Positions 26,091 to 38,439 of a stretch of 55,762 nt of DNA are shown piece after piece (position 1 is the first letter of the stretch; every line of letters begins with the position of its first letter). Origin of the DNA: Pantoea conspicua. Its GTDB lineage: Bacteria; Pseudomonadota; Gammaproteobacteria; Enterobacterales; Enterobacteriaceae. The position numbers and the translations under genes are program-made. The notes beneath the pieces are model-generated. The model saw nothing but the letters and a program-made list of their open reading frames with translations, searched no databases and was not told the DNA's origin. Where the stretch lies: the NCBI RefSeq assembly GCF_002095315.1, contig NZ_MLFN01000022.1, positions 1-55,762 on the forward strand. Direction: 5' to 3'.

Positions 26091-28364
26091 TTACGCTTCG
26101 CTGTCCGGGCTTGCCGGACGCGCAGGCGCATCCAGTTCAACACGATCAATTTTTTGCAGGCCGCGTGGCAACAACGTGCCGCGACGGCCGCGGTCGGCGC
26201 GGAATTTCTGCAGCTCTTCGCTGCGCAGCAGCATCTTACGCTTGCCGACGTGCAGAGTAATGGCGCTGCCCGGTGGCAGAATCATCAGCCACGCCAGCTT
26301 ATCCTGACCTGCAGCCGCTTCAGCGGCCGGGATAGAGATGATCTTGTTACCCTTGCCTTTCGACATTTGCGGCAGTTCACCGACCGGGAACATCAGCATC
26401 CGTCCCGCCTGGGTGATCGCCAGCAGCATGTCATCTTCATGATGCACCGCCATCGGCGTCATCACTCTGGCGTTCTCCGGCAGCGTCAGCAGCGCTTTAC
26501 CGGCGCGGTTACGGGAGACCAGATCGGCAAAGGTGCAGATAAAGCCATAGCCCGCATCAGACGCCATCAGTAATCGCTGCTCGTCCGGCTCCATCAGCAC
26601 CTGCTCGACGACCGCACCCGGCGGTGGCGTCAGTTTACCGGTCAGCGGCTCACCCTGCCCGCGCGCCGACGGCAGCGAGGTCGGATCCAGGGTATAGCTG
26701 CGGCCGGTGGAGTCGATAAAGGCCACCGGCTGGTTGCTCTTGCCGCGCGCGGCGGCCAGATAGCTGTCGCCCGCTTTGTAGCTCAGCCCGGCCGGATCGA
26801 TATCATGTCCTTTGGCGCTGCGCACCCAGCCCATCTGCGACAGCACAATGGTCACTGGCTCGGAAGGGATGAGCTCAGTTTCGCTCAGCGCTTTCGCTTC
26901 TTCACGCTCATGCAGCGGTGAACGACGTTCGTCCCCATAGCTGGCGCTGTCAGCCTGTAACTCTTTTTTCAGCAGGGTGTTCATCTTGCGCTCAGAGGCC
27001 AGCGTCGCCTGCAGCTGATCGCGCTCTTTTTCCAGTTCGGCCTGCTCGCCGCGAATCTTCATCTCTTCCAGCTTCGCCAGGTGGCGTAACTTCAGTTCGA
27101 GGATCGATTCGGCCTGGGTTTCGCTCAGTTCAAAGCGTGACATCAGCACCGGCTTCGGCTCATCTTCGGTACGGATGATGTGGATCACTTCATCGATATT
27201 GAGGAAGGCCACCAGCAAACCGTCGAGGATATGCAGACGACGCAGCACGCGATCGAGCCGGTGATTAAGACGACGTTTCACCGTATCACGACGGAATACC
27301 AGCCATTCCGACAGAATTTCATGCAGATTTTTGACTGCCGGACGGTTATCCAGGCCAATCATATTCAGGTTAACCCGGTAGCTCTTTTCCAGATCGGTGG
27401 TGGCGAACAGGTGGTTCATCACCTGATCCAGATCGACCCGGTTCGAGCGCGGCACGATCACCAGACGGGTCGGATTCTCATGATCCGATTCGTCGCGCAG
27501 ATCCTCCACCATCGGCAGCTTTTTATTGCGCATCTGGCTGGCGATCTGTTCCAGTACCCGCGCACCCGATACCTGATGCGGCAGCGCGGTGATCACCACC
27601 TCGCCCTCTTCCTTCTTCCAGATCGCGCGCTGGCGAATAGAGCCGCGCCCGTTCTGATAAATTTTGCGGATCTCGTCGCGCGGCGTGATGATCTCCGCCT
27701 CGGTCGGATAATCGGGGCCCTGCACGATATCCAGCAGCGCATCCAGCGTGGTTTTAGGATGGTCGATTAGGGTGATCGCCGCCTGCGCCACTTCACGCAG
27801 GTTGTGCGGCGGAATATCGGTCGCCATACCGACGGCAATTCCGGTGGTGCCGTTCAGCAGAATATTCGGCAACCGCGCCGGCAGCATCTTCGGCTCCTGC
27901 AGGGTGCCATCAAAGTTGGGCTGATAATCGACCGTGCCCTGACCCAGCTCGCCCAGCAGCAGTTCAGCATATTTCGACAGGCGTGATTCGGTATAACGCA
28001 TGGCGGCAAACGATTTGGGATCGTCGGGCGCGCCCCAGTTACCCTGTCCATCCACCAGTGGATAACGATACGAGAACGGCTGCGCCATCAGTACCATCGC
28101 TTCATAACAGGCGCTGTCGCCGTGCGGATGGTATTTACCCAGCACGTCACCGACGGTACGCGCTGATTTTTTGAATTTCGCGCTGGCGCTCAGTCCCAGT
28201 TCGGACATGGCATAGATAATGCGTCGCTGTACCGGCTTTAAGCCGTCGCCAATATAAGGCAAGGCGCGGTCCATGATGACGTACATCGAATAGTTTAAGT
28301 ACGCATTCTCGGTAAATGTGTGCAGGGCGAGACGCTCTGCACCATCCTGCGTCAGTTCACTCAT
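26091..28364 (-). CDS. parC: DNA topoisomerase IV subunit A ParC
   Basis: A 757-residue subunit (E. coli 752) of topoisomerase IV, which decatenates daughter chromosomes. The active-site tyrosine is in [10 protein letters not shown], and the quinolone-determining region reads [13 protein letters not shown] with the usual sensitive-type Ser and Glu. The C-terminal beta-pinwheel follows from about residue 490. The start [13 protein letters not shown] at 28364 matches the family; the frame continues 14 codons upstream without support. In E. coli the next gene upstream would lead to qseBC; here a pheC-like gene takes that position. Confidence 0.97.
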   Translation of the reverse strand: MSELTQDGAERLALHTFTENAYLNYSMYVIMDRALPYIGDGLKPVQRRIIYAMSELGLSASAKFKKSARTVGDVLGKYHPHGDSACYEAMVLMAQPFSYRYPLVDGQGNWGAPDDPKSFAAMRYTESRLSKYAELLLGELGQGTVDYQPNFDGTLQEPKMLPARLPNILLNGTTGIAVGMATDIPPHNLREVAQAAITLIDHPKTTLDALLDIVQGPDYPTEAEIITPRDEIRKIYQNGRGSIRQRAIWKKEEGEVVITALPHQVSGARVLEQIASQMRNKKLPMVEDLRDESDHENPTRLVIVPRSNRVDLDQVMNHLFATTDLEKSYRVNLNMIGLDNRPAVKNLHEILSEWLVFRRDTVKRRLNHRLDRVLRRLHILDGLLVAFLNIDEVIHIIRTEDEPKPVLMSRFELSETQAESILELKLRHLAKLEEMKIRGEQAELEKERDQLQATLASERKMNTLLKKELQADSASYGDERRSPLHEREEAKALSETELIPSEPVTIVLSQMGWVRSAKGHDIDPAGLSYKAGDSYLAAARGKSNQPVAFIDSTGRSYTLDPTSLPSARGQGEPLTGKLTPPPGAVVEQVLMEPDEQRLLMASDAGYGFICTFADLVSRNRAGKALLTLPENARVMTPMAVHHEDDMLLAITQAGRMLMFPVGELPQMSKGKGNKIISIPAAEAAAGQDKLAWLMILPPGSAITLHVGKRKMLLRSEELQKFRADRGRRGTLLPRGLQKIDRVELDAPARPASPDSEA

Positions 28365-28531
28365 GAATTTCTCATCCTCACATCGTGGCCCACAACGGCG
28401 GGACACCCGGCGGTGGTTTGGCGAGGATAGTACCTTATTCGCCGGTGTTAGTCACAGGGGAAGCACGCGGCGACAGGCGGTCAGCAGGCGGTGGTAAACC
28501 CGCTGACTCAGTGGAAATCGGACCGAGGATG

Positions 28532-29299
28532 TTACGGCTGATCGCCCATCCACTGCCGGGCAATCTCGCGGTACTCTCCGGTCGCGGTGCTGAGGTGTAA
28601 CCACTGATCGACATAGAGTTTCCAGCTGATGTCATCGCGCGGGATCATGTAAGCCTTCTCGCCATATTGTAGCGGTTTATCGGCATTGATCGCGCACAGC
28701 GTCGGGAAGCGCTGCTGCTGATAGCGCGCCTCAGAGGCATCGGTGATCATCACATCGGCGTGGTTGTCCACCAGCTGCTGGAAGATGGTGACGTTATCAT
28801 GGAACAGGGTCAGCGAGGCCTGCGGCAGATGGCTATGAACAAAGGCTTCATTGGTGCCGCCCGCCGGCTCGACCAGGCGCACCTCCGGACGGTTGAGCTG
28901 CTCCAGCGTCTGATAGCGGTCTTTATCGGCACAGCGCACCAGCGGGATCTTGCCATCCACACCCAGCGGCTGAGCAAACCAGGCGGTCTGCTGGCGCTTC
29001 AGGGTAACCGACACGCCACCGAGCGCAATGTCACACTGCTTCGCCAGAAAATCGGGCATCAGGGTTTTCCAGCTGGTGGGCACCCACTGCACTTTTGCAC
29101 CGAGTGAGGCGGCCAGCGCATTCGCCATGCTGATATCCAGCCCTTCATACTGGCCGTCGGGTCGCAGGTAGCTGTAAGGCTTGTAGTCACCGGTGGTACA
29201 GACCTTCAGCACTTTGCTGCTGAGAACACTCTCCAGACGCGACTGCGCCTGGGCGGCTCCGCTGGTCAGCAGCAGAGCAAGGATGACAATTTTTTTCAT
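28532..29299 (-). CDS. pheC: Periplasmic cyclohexadienyl dehydratase-like protein (PheC family)
   Basis: A 255-residue exported protein with a Sec signal (about residues 1-18, ending AQA) and a solute-binding-protein fold. It follows the PheC sequence closely: VCTTGDYKPYSYLRPDG, QWVPTSWKTLMPDFLA, VEPAGGTNEAF, DNVTIFQQLVD, ADVMITDASEA and YGEKAYMIPR. PheC converts prephenate or arogenate to phenylpyruvate or phenylalanine in the periplasm, and such an enzyme is documented in Erwinia herbicola. An alternative reading is an amino-acid ABC binding protein, but no ABC partner genes are near. It stands in the region that holds qseBC in E. coli. Confidence 0.85.
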   Translation of the reverse strand: MKKIVILALLLTSGAAQAQSRLESVLSSKVLKVCTTGDYKPYSYLRPDGQYEGLDISMANALAASLGAKVQWVPTSWKTLMPDFLAKQCDIALGGVSVTLKRQQTAWFAQPLGVDGKIPLVRCADKDRYQTLEQLNRPEVRLVEPAGGTNEAFVHSHLPQASLTLFHDNVTIFQQLVDNHADVMITDASEARYQQQRFPTLCAINADKPLQYGEKAYMIPRDDISWKLYVDQWLHLSTATGEYREIARQWMGDQP

Positions 29300-29460
29300 G
29301 GTGGGCTTTTCTTCGGCAGGTGGGTTTGCGTACTGATGGTGCCATAAATCGGCGTATTGTTGCCGCTACAGCAAAAGTGTTGTGATCAGCCTCCCATTTC
29401 TCTGTTGCCGCTTCACGCGTAAGCTGAGCGTCATACACAGAAAACGGAGCACCTATTCGA

Positions 29461-30042
29461 ATGAGTAAAATTTTAATTATCGACGGCGGCAAAACCTTTG
29501 CCCACTCAAAAGGCGAACTGAACCACACCCTGACCGACGTCGCTGCCAGCCAGCTGCGCGACCTGGGCCATGACGTCTCGGTCACCGTCGCTGACAGCGA
29601 TTACGTGGTGGCTGACGAAGTGCAGAAATATCTCGACAGCGATGTGGTTATTTATCAGATGCCAGGCTGGTGGATGGGCGAGCCATGGACCGTAAAGCGT
29701 TATATTGATGAAGTCTTTACCGAAGGTCACGGCTCGCTCTACGCCAGTGATGGTCGTACCCGATCTGACGCCGCCAAAAAATATGGTTCCGGTGGCCTGC
29801 TGCAGGGCAAAAAATATATGCTGTCACTGACCTGGAACGCGCCGCTGCAGGCTTTTACCGATCCGGAGCAGTTCTTTGAAGGCGTTGGCGTGGATGGGCT
29901 CTATCTGCACTTCCATAAAGCCAACCAGTTCCTGGGTATGGAAGCGCTGCCGACCTTTATCTGTAATGACGTCATCAAGCAGCCTGATGTACCGCGTGAC
30001 ATTGCGGCCTATCGCGACCATCTTACTCGCGTGTTTGCCTGA
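29461..30042 (+). CDS. mdaB: NADPH quinone reductase MdaB
   Basis: A 193-residue flavodoxin-fold reductase matching E. coli MdaB (193 residues), with the ILIIDGGKTFAHSKGELN start and MPGWWMGEPWTVKRYIDEV motif. It performs two-electron quinone reduction and protects against quinone stress. It is directly followed by ygiN, with which it forms a quinone redox pair. A GGAG is about 11 nt before the ATG. Confidence 0.95.
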   Translation: MSKILIIDGGKTFAHSKGELNHTLTDVAASQLRDLGHDVSVTVADSDYVVADEVQKYLDSDVVIYQMPGWWMGEPWTVKRYIDEVFTEGHGSLYASDGRTRSDAAKKYGSGGLLQGKKYMLSLTWNAPLQAFTDPEQFFEGVGVDGLYLHFHKANQFLGMEALPTFICNDVIKQPDVPRDIAAYRDHLTRVFA

Positions 30043-30090
30043 ATCAGGCTACCGTTACGCTTTACTCCCACGCGAAAGAGGAATCCGCGA

Positions 30091-30399
30091 ATGTTAACAG
30101 TCGTTGCTGAAATTTGTGTAAAACCGGGCCGCCGTCAGGTGGTGCTGGATGCCGTGAAAGCGCTGATCCCGACCGTGCTTCAGGAAGAGGGATGCCACCA
30201 GTATGATGCGCTGCTGGACCATCAGGCACAGGTGCCGTGGAAACAGAACTCGCCGGACTCCATTTTTATGCTGGAACAGTGGGAAACGCTGCGCCATCTG
30301 GAGCAGCATCAGCAGATGCCGCACATGGATGCGCATCGCGCCATTATTAAAGATGATGTAGTGGATGTGAAAATCCTGGTGCTGGAACCCAGCGCCTGA
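30091..30399 (+). CDS. ygiN: Quinol monooxygenase YgiN
   Basis: A 102-residue ABM-fold protein matching YgiN of E. coli (104 residues). It oxidises quinols produced by MdaB back to quinones, forming a proposed quinone cycle. It follows mdaB by 48 bp on the same strand and is closed by a bidirectional terminator. Confidence 0.94.
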   Translation: MLTVVAEICVKPGRRQVVLDAVKALIPTVLQEEGCHQYDALLDHQAQVPWKQNSPDSIFMLEQWETLRHLEQHQQMPHMDAHRAIIKDDVVDVKILVLEPSA

Positions 30400-30424
30400 A
30401 TCTGACGTGACCCGTTAAAAAGCG

Positions 30425-30456
30425 AAAAACCCCTGTCCTGCGACAAGGGTTTTTTT
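30425..30456. terminator. Bidirectional terminator between ygiN and the LysR regulator
   Basis: A stem of about 13 bp with one mismatch (AAACCCC-TGTC, loop CTGC, GACAAGGGTTTT) flanked by A and T runs lies between the convergent genes. Confidence 0.88.
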
Positions 30457-30471
30457 ATAGCTCGCGCCCCG

Positions 30472-31371
30472 TCACAGCAACTGGCGACGGTCGATCTCGG
30501 TGCGCAGAAAATCGAGAAAGCAGCCAATGCGTGAGGAGAGCGTGGTATTGCGATAATAGACTGCATGCACCGGCAGACGCAGTTCACGGGTTTCATCAGG
30601 CAATACCGGGACCAGCCGCCCGGCGGCGCAATCTTCCCGGCTGACAAAGTCCGAGAGGCGTGCAATGCCCTGTCCGGCCAGCGCCAGTTGCCGGATGGTT
30701 TCGCCGCTGGAGGCGGAGAGCGTCGGCTTAATCCGCATAAATTCGCCATCGGGCTGCCAGACCGGCCAGACGTTGTGATTATCAAGATGGCTGAAACCGA
30801 TAATCTGATGCTGCTCAAGATCGGCGACGGTTTGCGGCGTGCCCGCCTTCGCCAGATAGGCCGGACTGGCCATCAGACGAATGGCGCTGCTGCCCAGCAT
30901 CCGTGCGCGCAGCGTAGAGTCACGCAGTTCGCCGATGCGAATGGCGACGTCAGTTTGCTGCTCCAGCAAATCGATCAGGATATCGTCGGTATTGAGTTCC
31001 AGTTGAATAAGCGGATATTGCGCGCGAAACGCCTCCACCAGCGGCACAATCACGTGCAGCATAAACGGGGTGGCGGCATTCACCCGTAATCGCCCGGACG
31101 GCATCTCGCGTCGCTGCGCAATCTGCTCTTCTGCCTGCTCGACCGACGCCAGAATCTGACGCGCATGCTCCAGAAACACCTGCCCTTCTTCTGTCAGTGC
31201 CAGCCGTCGGGTGGTGCGATGAAGCAGGGTGGTTTGCAGTTTGCTCTCCAGCCGGCTCAGGGCGCGGCTGATACCTGAACTGGTCTGCGACAGCTGGTCG
31301 GCCGCGGCGGTGATGGATCCGGTATCCACGACCGCCACCCAGGCACGTAACTCTTCCAGTGTAATTTTCAC
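30472..31371 (-). CDS. LysR-family transcriptional regulator
   Basis: A 299-residue LysR-type regulator with an N-terminal winged helix (about residues 1-60: LEELRAWVAVVDTGSIT, then LSRLESKLQTTLLHRTTRR) and a C-terminal effector domain. No diagnostic pathway enzyme is next to it: ygiN lies on one side (convergent) and parE on the other (same strand). The regulon is unknown. It is not one of the regulators I can name with confidence. Confidence 0.88.
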   Translation of the reverse strand: MKITLEELRAWVAVVDTGSITAAADQLSQTSSGISRALSRLESKLQTTLLHRTTRRLALTEEGQVFLEHARQILASVEQAEEQIAQRREMPSGRLRVNAATPFMLHVIVPLVEAFRAQYPLIQLELNTDDILIDLLEQQTDVAIRIGELRDSTLRARMLGSSAIRLMASPAYLAKAGTPQTVADLEQHQIIGFSHLDNHNVWPVWQPDGEFMRIKPTLSASSGETIRQLALAGQGIARLSDFVSREDCAAGRLVPVLPDETRELRLPVHAVYYRNTTLSSRIGCFLDFLRTEIDRRQLL

Positions 31372-31448
31372 AATCGCTGCTGTCTCTGCTGTGTGGACCT
31401 CTCCGGGCGGCTTGTCGCCCGGCGGTCATCGTTGACCCGCAACCTGAG

Positions 31449-31475
31449 AAAACAGGACGCTGGCGCGTCCTGTTT
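31449..31475. terminator. Terminator hairpin at the end of parE
   Basis: ACAGGACGC and GCGTCCTGT form a perfect 9-bp stem with a TGGC loop (31452-31473), flanked by A and T residues on both sides. It lies directly against the parE stop codon and could act on either strand. Confidence 0.8.
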
Positions 31476-31476
31476 T

Positions 31477-33417
<1,941 letters not shown>

Positions 33418-33421
33418 TTAC

Positions 33422-34003
33422 TCAGGGGTGATTCAGACCGAGAAAGTCCAGAATCTGCGGGAAATGGCGCTCGAATCCAGTAAATGTATGGTTTCCGCCC
33501 TCTTCGACCGTATGGCGGCACGCGCTGTAATAGTCGAGCGCCTGACGGTAATCGAGAACTTCATCGCCGGTTTGTTGCAGCAACCAGAGTAAATCGGGCG
33601 CTTCCAGCGGTTCAATCTGCATCACTTTCAGATCGTAAATGTGGCGTGACTCTAACACATATTGCTGACCGGTGTAGGGATTCTGATTGTCGCCCAGATA
33701 ATCCGCCAGCAACTCAAAAGGCCGCACCGCGGGATTCACCACCACGGCGGGCAGCATAAAACATTGCGACAGCCAGGTGGCGTAATACCCCCCAAGCGAG
33801 GAGCCCACCAGCCCCAGAGTTTCACCACTGCGGCTCAATACCAGCTCTTCCAGCATCGCAGCGGCATCGGCCGGAAAGGTCGGCAACTGCGGCACGATCA
33901 TCTCGATCCCGGGATGCGATGTCTGTAACCACTGGCGAAACTGTGTCGCCTTCGCCGACTGCGGTGAGCTGTTGAAACCGTGCAGATAAAGGAGCGCTGC
34001 CAT
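33422..34003 (-). CDS. yqiA: Esterase YqiA
   Basis: A 193-residue alpha/beta-hydrolase, the same length as E. coli YqiA. The catalytic serine is in [19 protein letters not shown] gives the oxyanion region, and a His lies in GGNHTFTGF. It hydrolyses short-chain esters in vitro; the physiological substrate is not known. It starts 3 bp after cpdA ends. Confidence 0.94.
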   Translation of the reverse strand: MAALLYLHGFNSSPQSAKATQFRQWLQTSHPGIEMIVPQLPTFPADAAAMLEELVLSRSGETLGLVGSSLGGYYATWLSQCFMLPAVVVNPAVRPFELLADYLGDNQNPYTGQQYVLESRHIYDLKVMQIEPLEAPDLLWLLQQTGDEVLDYRQALDYYSACRHTVEEGGNHTFTGFERHFPQILDFLGLNHP

Positions 34004-34006
34004 CGG

Positions 34007-34834
34007 TCAGTATCCATCCGAATCTAAATCGGGGCGGAAGATATCGGTGTCGAGGCGGTTAACCTCGGTTTCAAGCTGCCCGTCCGGGTGCAGGGTAAAC
34101 CAGCGCCAGCCGGGTGCGACGGTGTCAATCGCGAAGCTGGTGCAGTGCGGCTTGAACTGCACACAGGTGGAGGGCGTTGCCAGTACCCGGCGGCCATGCC
34201 ATTCCATATCCAGCTCCTGATGGATATGGCCGCAGACCAGCGTCTTCGCCAGCGGATAGTGTTGCAGCACCGCATCCAGCTGGTGTGAATTCCGCAGGCT
34301 GTGCTGGTCAAGCCAGGTGCAGCCGGACGCCAGCGGATGGTGATGCAGCAACACCAGCGTGTGGCGTTGCGGATAACGCGCCAGGGCTTTTTCGAGCCAC
34401 TCCAGCTGATAGTCGCTCAGCATACCGTGCGGTACACCAAAGACCTGACTGTCGAGCAAGACGATCTGCCACTGCTCACCGATCAGTATCTGTTTATGCG
34501 AATTAATGTGGGCGTCAGCGAAGGTGTCGACCATCGCCGGCTGGAAATCGTGGTTGCCCGGCAGCCAGACACAGGGCCGCGGTAAACGTGATATGCCCTC
34601 AGCAAAATGCTGATAGGCTTCAACAGAGTGGTCCTGGGCGAGATCGCCGGTGGCGATAATCAGGTCATAGTCGCGATGCTGCGCAATGATCGCATCCAGC
34701 ACCGCCTCATAGCTCGACCAGGTATTTACCCCAAGTAGCGATTCATGTTTTCCCGCGAACAGGTGGGTGTCCGTGATTTGCAGAATCCTGATTGCGGAAC
34801 CGTTCGCTGCAGGAAGAGTTAGCAGGCTATCCAA
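34007..34834 (-). CDS. cpdA: 3',5'-cyclic-AMP phosphodiesterase CpdA
   Basis: A 275-residue class III metallophosphoesterase matching E. coli CpdA (275 residues). Metal-ligand motifs are all present: ITDTHLF, GDLAQDH, GNHDF, LLHHHPLA and CGHIHQE. It hydrolyses cAMP to AMP in the cytoplasm and so moderates CRP activity. It lies in the nudF-yqiB-cpdA-yqiA-parE run, 3 bp before yqiA. Confidence 0.96.
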   Translation of the reverse strand: MDSLLTLPAANGSAIRILQITDTHLFAGKHESLLGVNTWSSYEAVLDAIIAQHRDYDLIIATGDLAQDHSVEAYQHFAEGISRLPRPCVWLPGNHDFQPAMVDTFADAHINSHKQILIGEQWQIVLLDSQVFGVPHGMLSDYQLEWLEKALARYPQRHTLVLLHHHPLASGCTWLDQHSLRNSHQLDAVLQHYPLAKTLVCGHIHQELDMEWHGRRVLATPSTCVQFKPHCTSFAIDTVAPGWRWFTLHPDGQLETEVNRLDTDIFRPDLDSDGY

Positions 34835-34876
34835 AGCGTTTCCTTCGTCTCCACGCCATTTAATGCATTATACGCA

Positions 34877-35302
34877 TCAGCAGACCGGAACTGCCATTGC
34901 GCCGTGCGCCAGGCAGTAGCGCAGCCAGTCTGCGAGAAACTGGTTTATCTGGTGTTTTTCATCACGCTGATGCAGTTTTTTATTAGGATAATCATAGCGC
35001 GCTTTGAAACGATAGATCTGTTGCGTTGAACACACTTCGGCGACCATCGCGTCGTGATAGAGCCGCACCGACATCGACGGCAGGCTCCAGTAACTGACCG
35101 CAGGCGCGACCTGGCGGATCTCTACCAGCGTGGTGTAACGCGTCGACTCCTGAATCGTCAGTTGATAACGGGCGCCACTCACCTGATAGATCACCGATGC
35201 ACCCGCCTCATCACTGCGGGGCAGCAGGCGGCGTAACTGGGCGAAATTGGTTTCGCACAACCGCATCATTTCGGGGAAGTCAGGGGTATAGCGCTGTTTC
35301 AT
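34877..35302 (-). CDS. yqiB: DUF1249 family protein YqiB
   Basis: A 141-residue protein matching E. coli YqiB (140 residues) at the N-terminus ([20 protein letters not shown]) and throughout. Function unknown. The start ATG at 35302 overlaps the nudF stop (TAATG), indicating translational coupling; an ATG four codons upstream inside nudF is less likely. Confidence 0.93.
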   Translation of the reverse strand: MKQRYTPDFPEMMRLCETNFAQLRRLLPRSDEAGASVIYQVSGARYQLTIQESTRYTTLVEIRQVAPAVSYWSLPSMSVRLYHDAMVAEVCSTQQIYRFKARYDYPNKKLHQRDEKHQINQFLADWLRYCLAHGAMAVPVC

Positions 35303-35937
35303 TATGGTTTCCACTCTTGTCGTAGTTTCTCATGGTGCAACGCCAGCCATTGCAAGGCGATGACAGACGCCGCATTGTCAATAATCCCCTCTTCCACCCA
35401 GCGATAAGCCTGTTCGCGGCTGACCACATGGACAAGAATATCCTCATTCTCTTCCTCCAGACCATGGCATCCTGTTGCCTGGCTGGCATCCACTTCCCCA
35501 ATCAGCACCGATAAACGTTCACTGGTGCCACCGGGGCTGGCCAGGTAATTAAGCATTGGCTTAATTCGCCCAACCTGTAATCCTGCTTCTTCGACCGCTT
35601 CACGACGCACCACCTGCTCAACGGTTTCACCGGGATCGATAATGCCGGCCACCATCTCCAGCAGCCAGGGTGATGCACTGCTGTCATAGGCCGGAATGCG
35701 GATCTGTTCGATCAGCACCACTTCGTCGCGTAAGGGATCATAAGGTAGCAGCACGGCGGCATGTCCGCGCTCAAAAACTTCGCGCTGCACTTCGGCGCTC
35801 ATTTCGCCATTAAAACGGCGATGACGGAAGCGATAGCGTACCACCGAAAAAAAACCATCGTAGACGGTTTCGCGTGCAATAATTTCTACATCGTTTTTTG
35901 TAAAAGTCACAGGGGATTTTTTTTCTTCCGACATCAT
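35302..35937 (-). CDS. nudF: ADP-ribose diphosphatase NudF
   Basis: A 211-residue Nudix hydrolase (E. coli 209) that cleaves ADP-ribose to AMP and ribose 5-phosphate. The Nudix box is intact: [20 protein letters not shown] continuing to AG. The start at the first of two ATGs (35935-35937) has AAGGA 5 nt upstream; the open frame extends 15 codons further with no site. It is first in the minus-strand run to parE and divergent from tolC, as in E. coli. Confidence 0.94.
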   Translation of the reverse strand: MMSEEKKSPVTFTKNDVEIIARETVYDGFFSVVRYRFRHRRFNGEMSAEVQREVFERGHAAVLLPYDPLRDEVVLIEQIRIPAYDSSASPWLLEMVAGIIDPGETVEQVVRREAVEEAGLQVGRIKPMLNYLASPGGTSERLSVLIGEVDASQATGCHGLEEENEDILVHVVSREQAYRWVEEGIIDNAASVIALQWLALHHEKLRQEWKP

Positions 35938-36147
35938 ATGGTTCCTTGTGCAGATTGGGGTGGAGCGAAAAAAGCCTGGCACGGTGCTCCGTCTGAGTGG
36001 TTCTTTCTGAATTATTTACGTAAATTAGGGGAAGAAGGCACTTTCAGCCAACTTATCTCACAGTTGCCCTCTGCTAGAATCGGCGATAATTTTTTGGCTT
36101 ACCCGGCAGCGCTACCACTGCAATTTGCTGCAATACAAGGAATGCAA

Positions 36148-37614
36148 ATGAAAAAACTGCTCCCATTTTTTATTGGGCTGAGCCTGGGCGGTTTCAGCTT
36201 CGCCAGCCAGGCCGAAGACCTGCTTCAGGTTTATCAACAAGCACGTCTGAGCAACCCGGATCTGCGCAGCGCCGCTGCCGATCGCGATTCTGCCTTTGAG
36301 AAAATCAACGAAGCGCGTAGCCCCTTATTACCCCAACTCGGACTGGGTGCAGACTACACCTATAATAACGGCTATCGTGACAGCAGTGGTCTCCATTCCA
36401 ACACGACCAGCGGCACGCTGCAATTAACCCAGACAATTTTCGACATGTCGAAATGGCGCGCCCTGACCCTGCAGGAAAAAGCGGCCGGCATCCAGGACGT
36501 TACCTATCAGGTCGCGCAGCAGGATCTGATTCTGAACACCGCTACCGCCTACTTCAACGTGCTGAAAGCGATTGATACCCTTTCTTACACCGAAGCGCAG
36601 AAACAGTCGATCTATCGCGAACTGGATCAAACCACCCAGCGTTTCAACGTCGGCCTGGTCGCGATCACGGATGTGCAAAACGCCCGTGCACAGTATGACA
36701 ACGTATTAGCCAACGAAGTGACGGCCCGTAATAATCTGGATAACACCGTTGAATCCCTGCGTCAGATTACCGGCATGGATTATCAGGCACTGGCGTCGCT
36801 AAATATTGAGCGTTTCAAAACCGATAAGCCGGAGGCGGTCAGCGCGCTGCTGAAGCAGGCGGAAAGCCGTAACCTCTCTTTGCTCTCTGCTCGTCTGAAC
36901 CAGGATCTGTCACGTGAGCAGATTCGTTTAGCAGAAACCGGCCATATGCCGACGCTGGATTTGACCGCTTCGACCGGCATGTCAAACAGCAAATATGGCG
37001 GCAGCCGCGCGAACCAGAGCGCCGGCTCGACCGACTCAATTACCGGGACTAACCAGGTTGGCCTGAGCTTCTCTCTGCCACTCTACAGCGGCGGCAGCGT
37101 GACCTCGCAGGTGAAACAGGCGCAGTATAATTTTGTCAGCGCCAGCGAACAGCTGGAAAGCGCGCACCGTTCCGCCGTCCAGACCGTGCGTTCATCGTTT
37201 AACAACGTAAATGCCTCGATCAGTACGATTAACGCCTACAAACAGGCTGTGGTCTCGGCACAGAGTTCGCTGGATGCGTCTGAAGCGGGTTATCAGGTCG
37301 GTACGCGTACCATCGTTGACGTGCTGGATGCGACCACCGCCCTGTATAATGCCAAGCAGCAGCTCTCTGATGCGCGTTATAACTACCTGATCAACCAGCT
37401 GAACATCAGCTATGCGCTGGGAACGCTCAACGAGCAGAACCTGCAGACATTGAACAGCCAGCTGGGTAAAGAGATTCCAACCTCGCCAGAAACGGTAGCA
37501 CCGGAAGACGCTCAGCAGACCGCGCGGGTGGATAACGGCCCTTCCGCCAACGGCTCTGCCGCGGCAGCACGCCCTGCGGCACGCAGCAACAGCAGCAATC
37601 CGTTCGGTAACTGA
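36148..37614 (+). CDS. tolC: Outer-membrane efflux channel TolC
   Basis: A 488-residue precursor (E. coli 493) with signal peptide KKLLPFFIGLSLGGFSFASQA. The two structural repeats are visible: SNPDLRSAAADRDSAFEKIN and QVKQAQYNFVSASEQLESA, and RFNVGLVAITDVQNARAQYD pairs with GYQVGTRTIVDVLDATTALY. It is the trimeric exit duct for AcrAB-type pumps and type I secretion. The ATG at 36148 lies 6 nt after AAGGA; an ATG two codons earlier is too close. The same frame stays open about 390 bp upstream into nudF by chance. It heads the tolC-ygiB-ygiC operon. Confidence 0.97.
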   Translation: MKKLLPFFIGLSLGGFSFASQAEDLLQVYQQARLSNPDLRSAAADRDSAFEKINEARSPLLPQLGLGADYTYNNGYRDSSGLHSNTTSGTLQLTQTIFDMSKWRALTLQEKAAGIQDVTYQVAQQDLILNTATAYFNVLKAIDTLSYTEAQKQSIYRELDQTTQRFNVGLVAITDVQNARAQYDNVLANEVTARNNLDNTVESLRQITGMDYQALASLNIERFKTDKPEAVSALLKQAESRNLSLLSARLNQDLSREQIRLAETGHMPTLDLTASTGMSNSKYGGSRANQSAGSTDSITGTNQVGLSFSLPLYSGGSVTSQVKQAQYNFVSASEQLESAHRSAVQTVRSSFNNVNASISTINAYKQAVVSAQSSLDASEAGYQVGTRTIVDVLDATTALYNAKQQLSDARYNYLINQLNISYALGTLNEQNLQTLNSQLGKEIPTSPETVAPEDAQQTARVDNGPSANGSAAAARPAARSNSSNPFGN

Positions 37615-37621
37615 TTGAACA

Positions 37622-37644
37622 GACGGGTCGCTTTGCGGCCCGTC
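37622..37644 (+). terminator. Hairpin after tolC
   Basis: A 10-bp stem with one G-U pair and a TTT loop lies 8 bp past the tolC stop. The following TCTCTA is a weak U tract, so it may only partly terminate before ygiB. Confidence 0.5.
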
Positions 37645-37757
37645 TCTCTATCGAACGTATAGCTAAGTAAAGATCCCTACTGTATCAGGCCCTCAGCTTC
37701 AATTTTGACCCCTCATCCCCTATTCTATGCGCTACCTTTGGGCACAGGATAATCATA

Positions 37758-38432
37758 ATGAAACGCACAAAATCTATTCGCTATGCCGCTTTTCGTAAGA
37801 GCTGGCAGGCACGCCATTTAACGCCCGTCGCGATCGCCGTTTCGGCGGTATTTATGCTGGCTGGCTGTGAACAAAACGACGAATCAGTCTCGATGTATCA
37901 GAATGCGGATGACTGTTCGAAAGCCAATCCAGGCCAGAGCGCACAGTGCACCACCGCCTTCAATGAAGCCAAAAAAGAGGCAGAACGTACTGCGCCAAAA
38001 TATGCGACCCGCGAAGATTGTGTCGCTGAGTTTGGCGAGAATCAGTGTCAGCAAACGCCGGCTCAGGCTGGCGTCGGCAGCACCAATAATGCGGAAGCGC
38101 AACAGGGCGGCGGTAGCTTCTGGATGCCATTAATGGCTGGCTACATGATGGGCCGGATGATGGGTGGCGGCGCAGGCTTCGCTCAGCAACCGCTGTTTTC
38201 ACCTAAAACGCCTAACAGCCCGGCAAACGGTCAGTTTGTGGATGCCTCCGGTCGTAACTATGGCGCGGCCACCTCGGGTAAAACCATGAACGTGCCGAAA
38301 ACCGCATTAGCACCGAAACCTGCCACCACCTCGACCATTACCCGTGGCGGCTTTGGCGAGACGGTAGCTAAGCAGAACAGCATGCAGCGCAGCAGCGCCA
38401 CCGGCACCTCCAGCCGTTCAATGGGAGGCTAA
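37758..38432 (+). CDS. ygiB: YgiB family lipoprotein (UPF0441)
   Basis: A 224-residue protein matching YgiB. A basic N-terminus and a hydrophobic helix end in the lipobox LAGC (near residue 37), so it is probably lipidated. The body contains [14 protein letters not shown] and Cys pairs, a Gly/Met-rich stretch ([13 protein letters not shown]) and a Ser/Thr/Arg-rich low-complexity tail. Function unclear; in E. coli it is co-transcribed with tolC and ygiC. Confidence 0.92.
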   Translation: MKRTKSIRYAAFRKSWQARHLTPVAIAVSAVFMLAGCEQNDESVSMYQNADDCSKANPGQSAQCTTAFNEAKKEAERTAPKYATREDCVAEFGENQCQQTPAQAGVGSTNNAEAQQGGGSFWMPLMAGYMMGRMMGGGAGFAQQPLFSPKTPNSPANGQFVDASGRNYGAATSGKTMNVPKTALAPKPATTSTITRGGFGETVAKQNSMQRSSATGTSSRSMGG

Positions 38433-38439
38433 CGCCCCG

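Noticed and set aside
35761..36147. Upstream extension of the tolC frame into nudF
   Set aside because: The extension lies antisense to nudF, and the signal peptide and ribosome binding site fix the TolC start at 36148.
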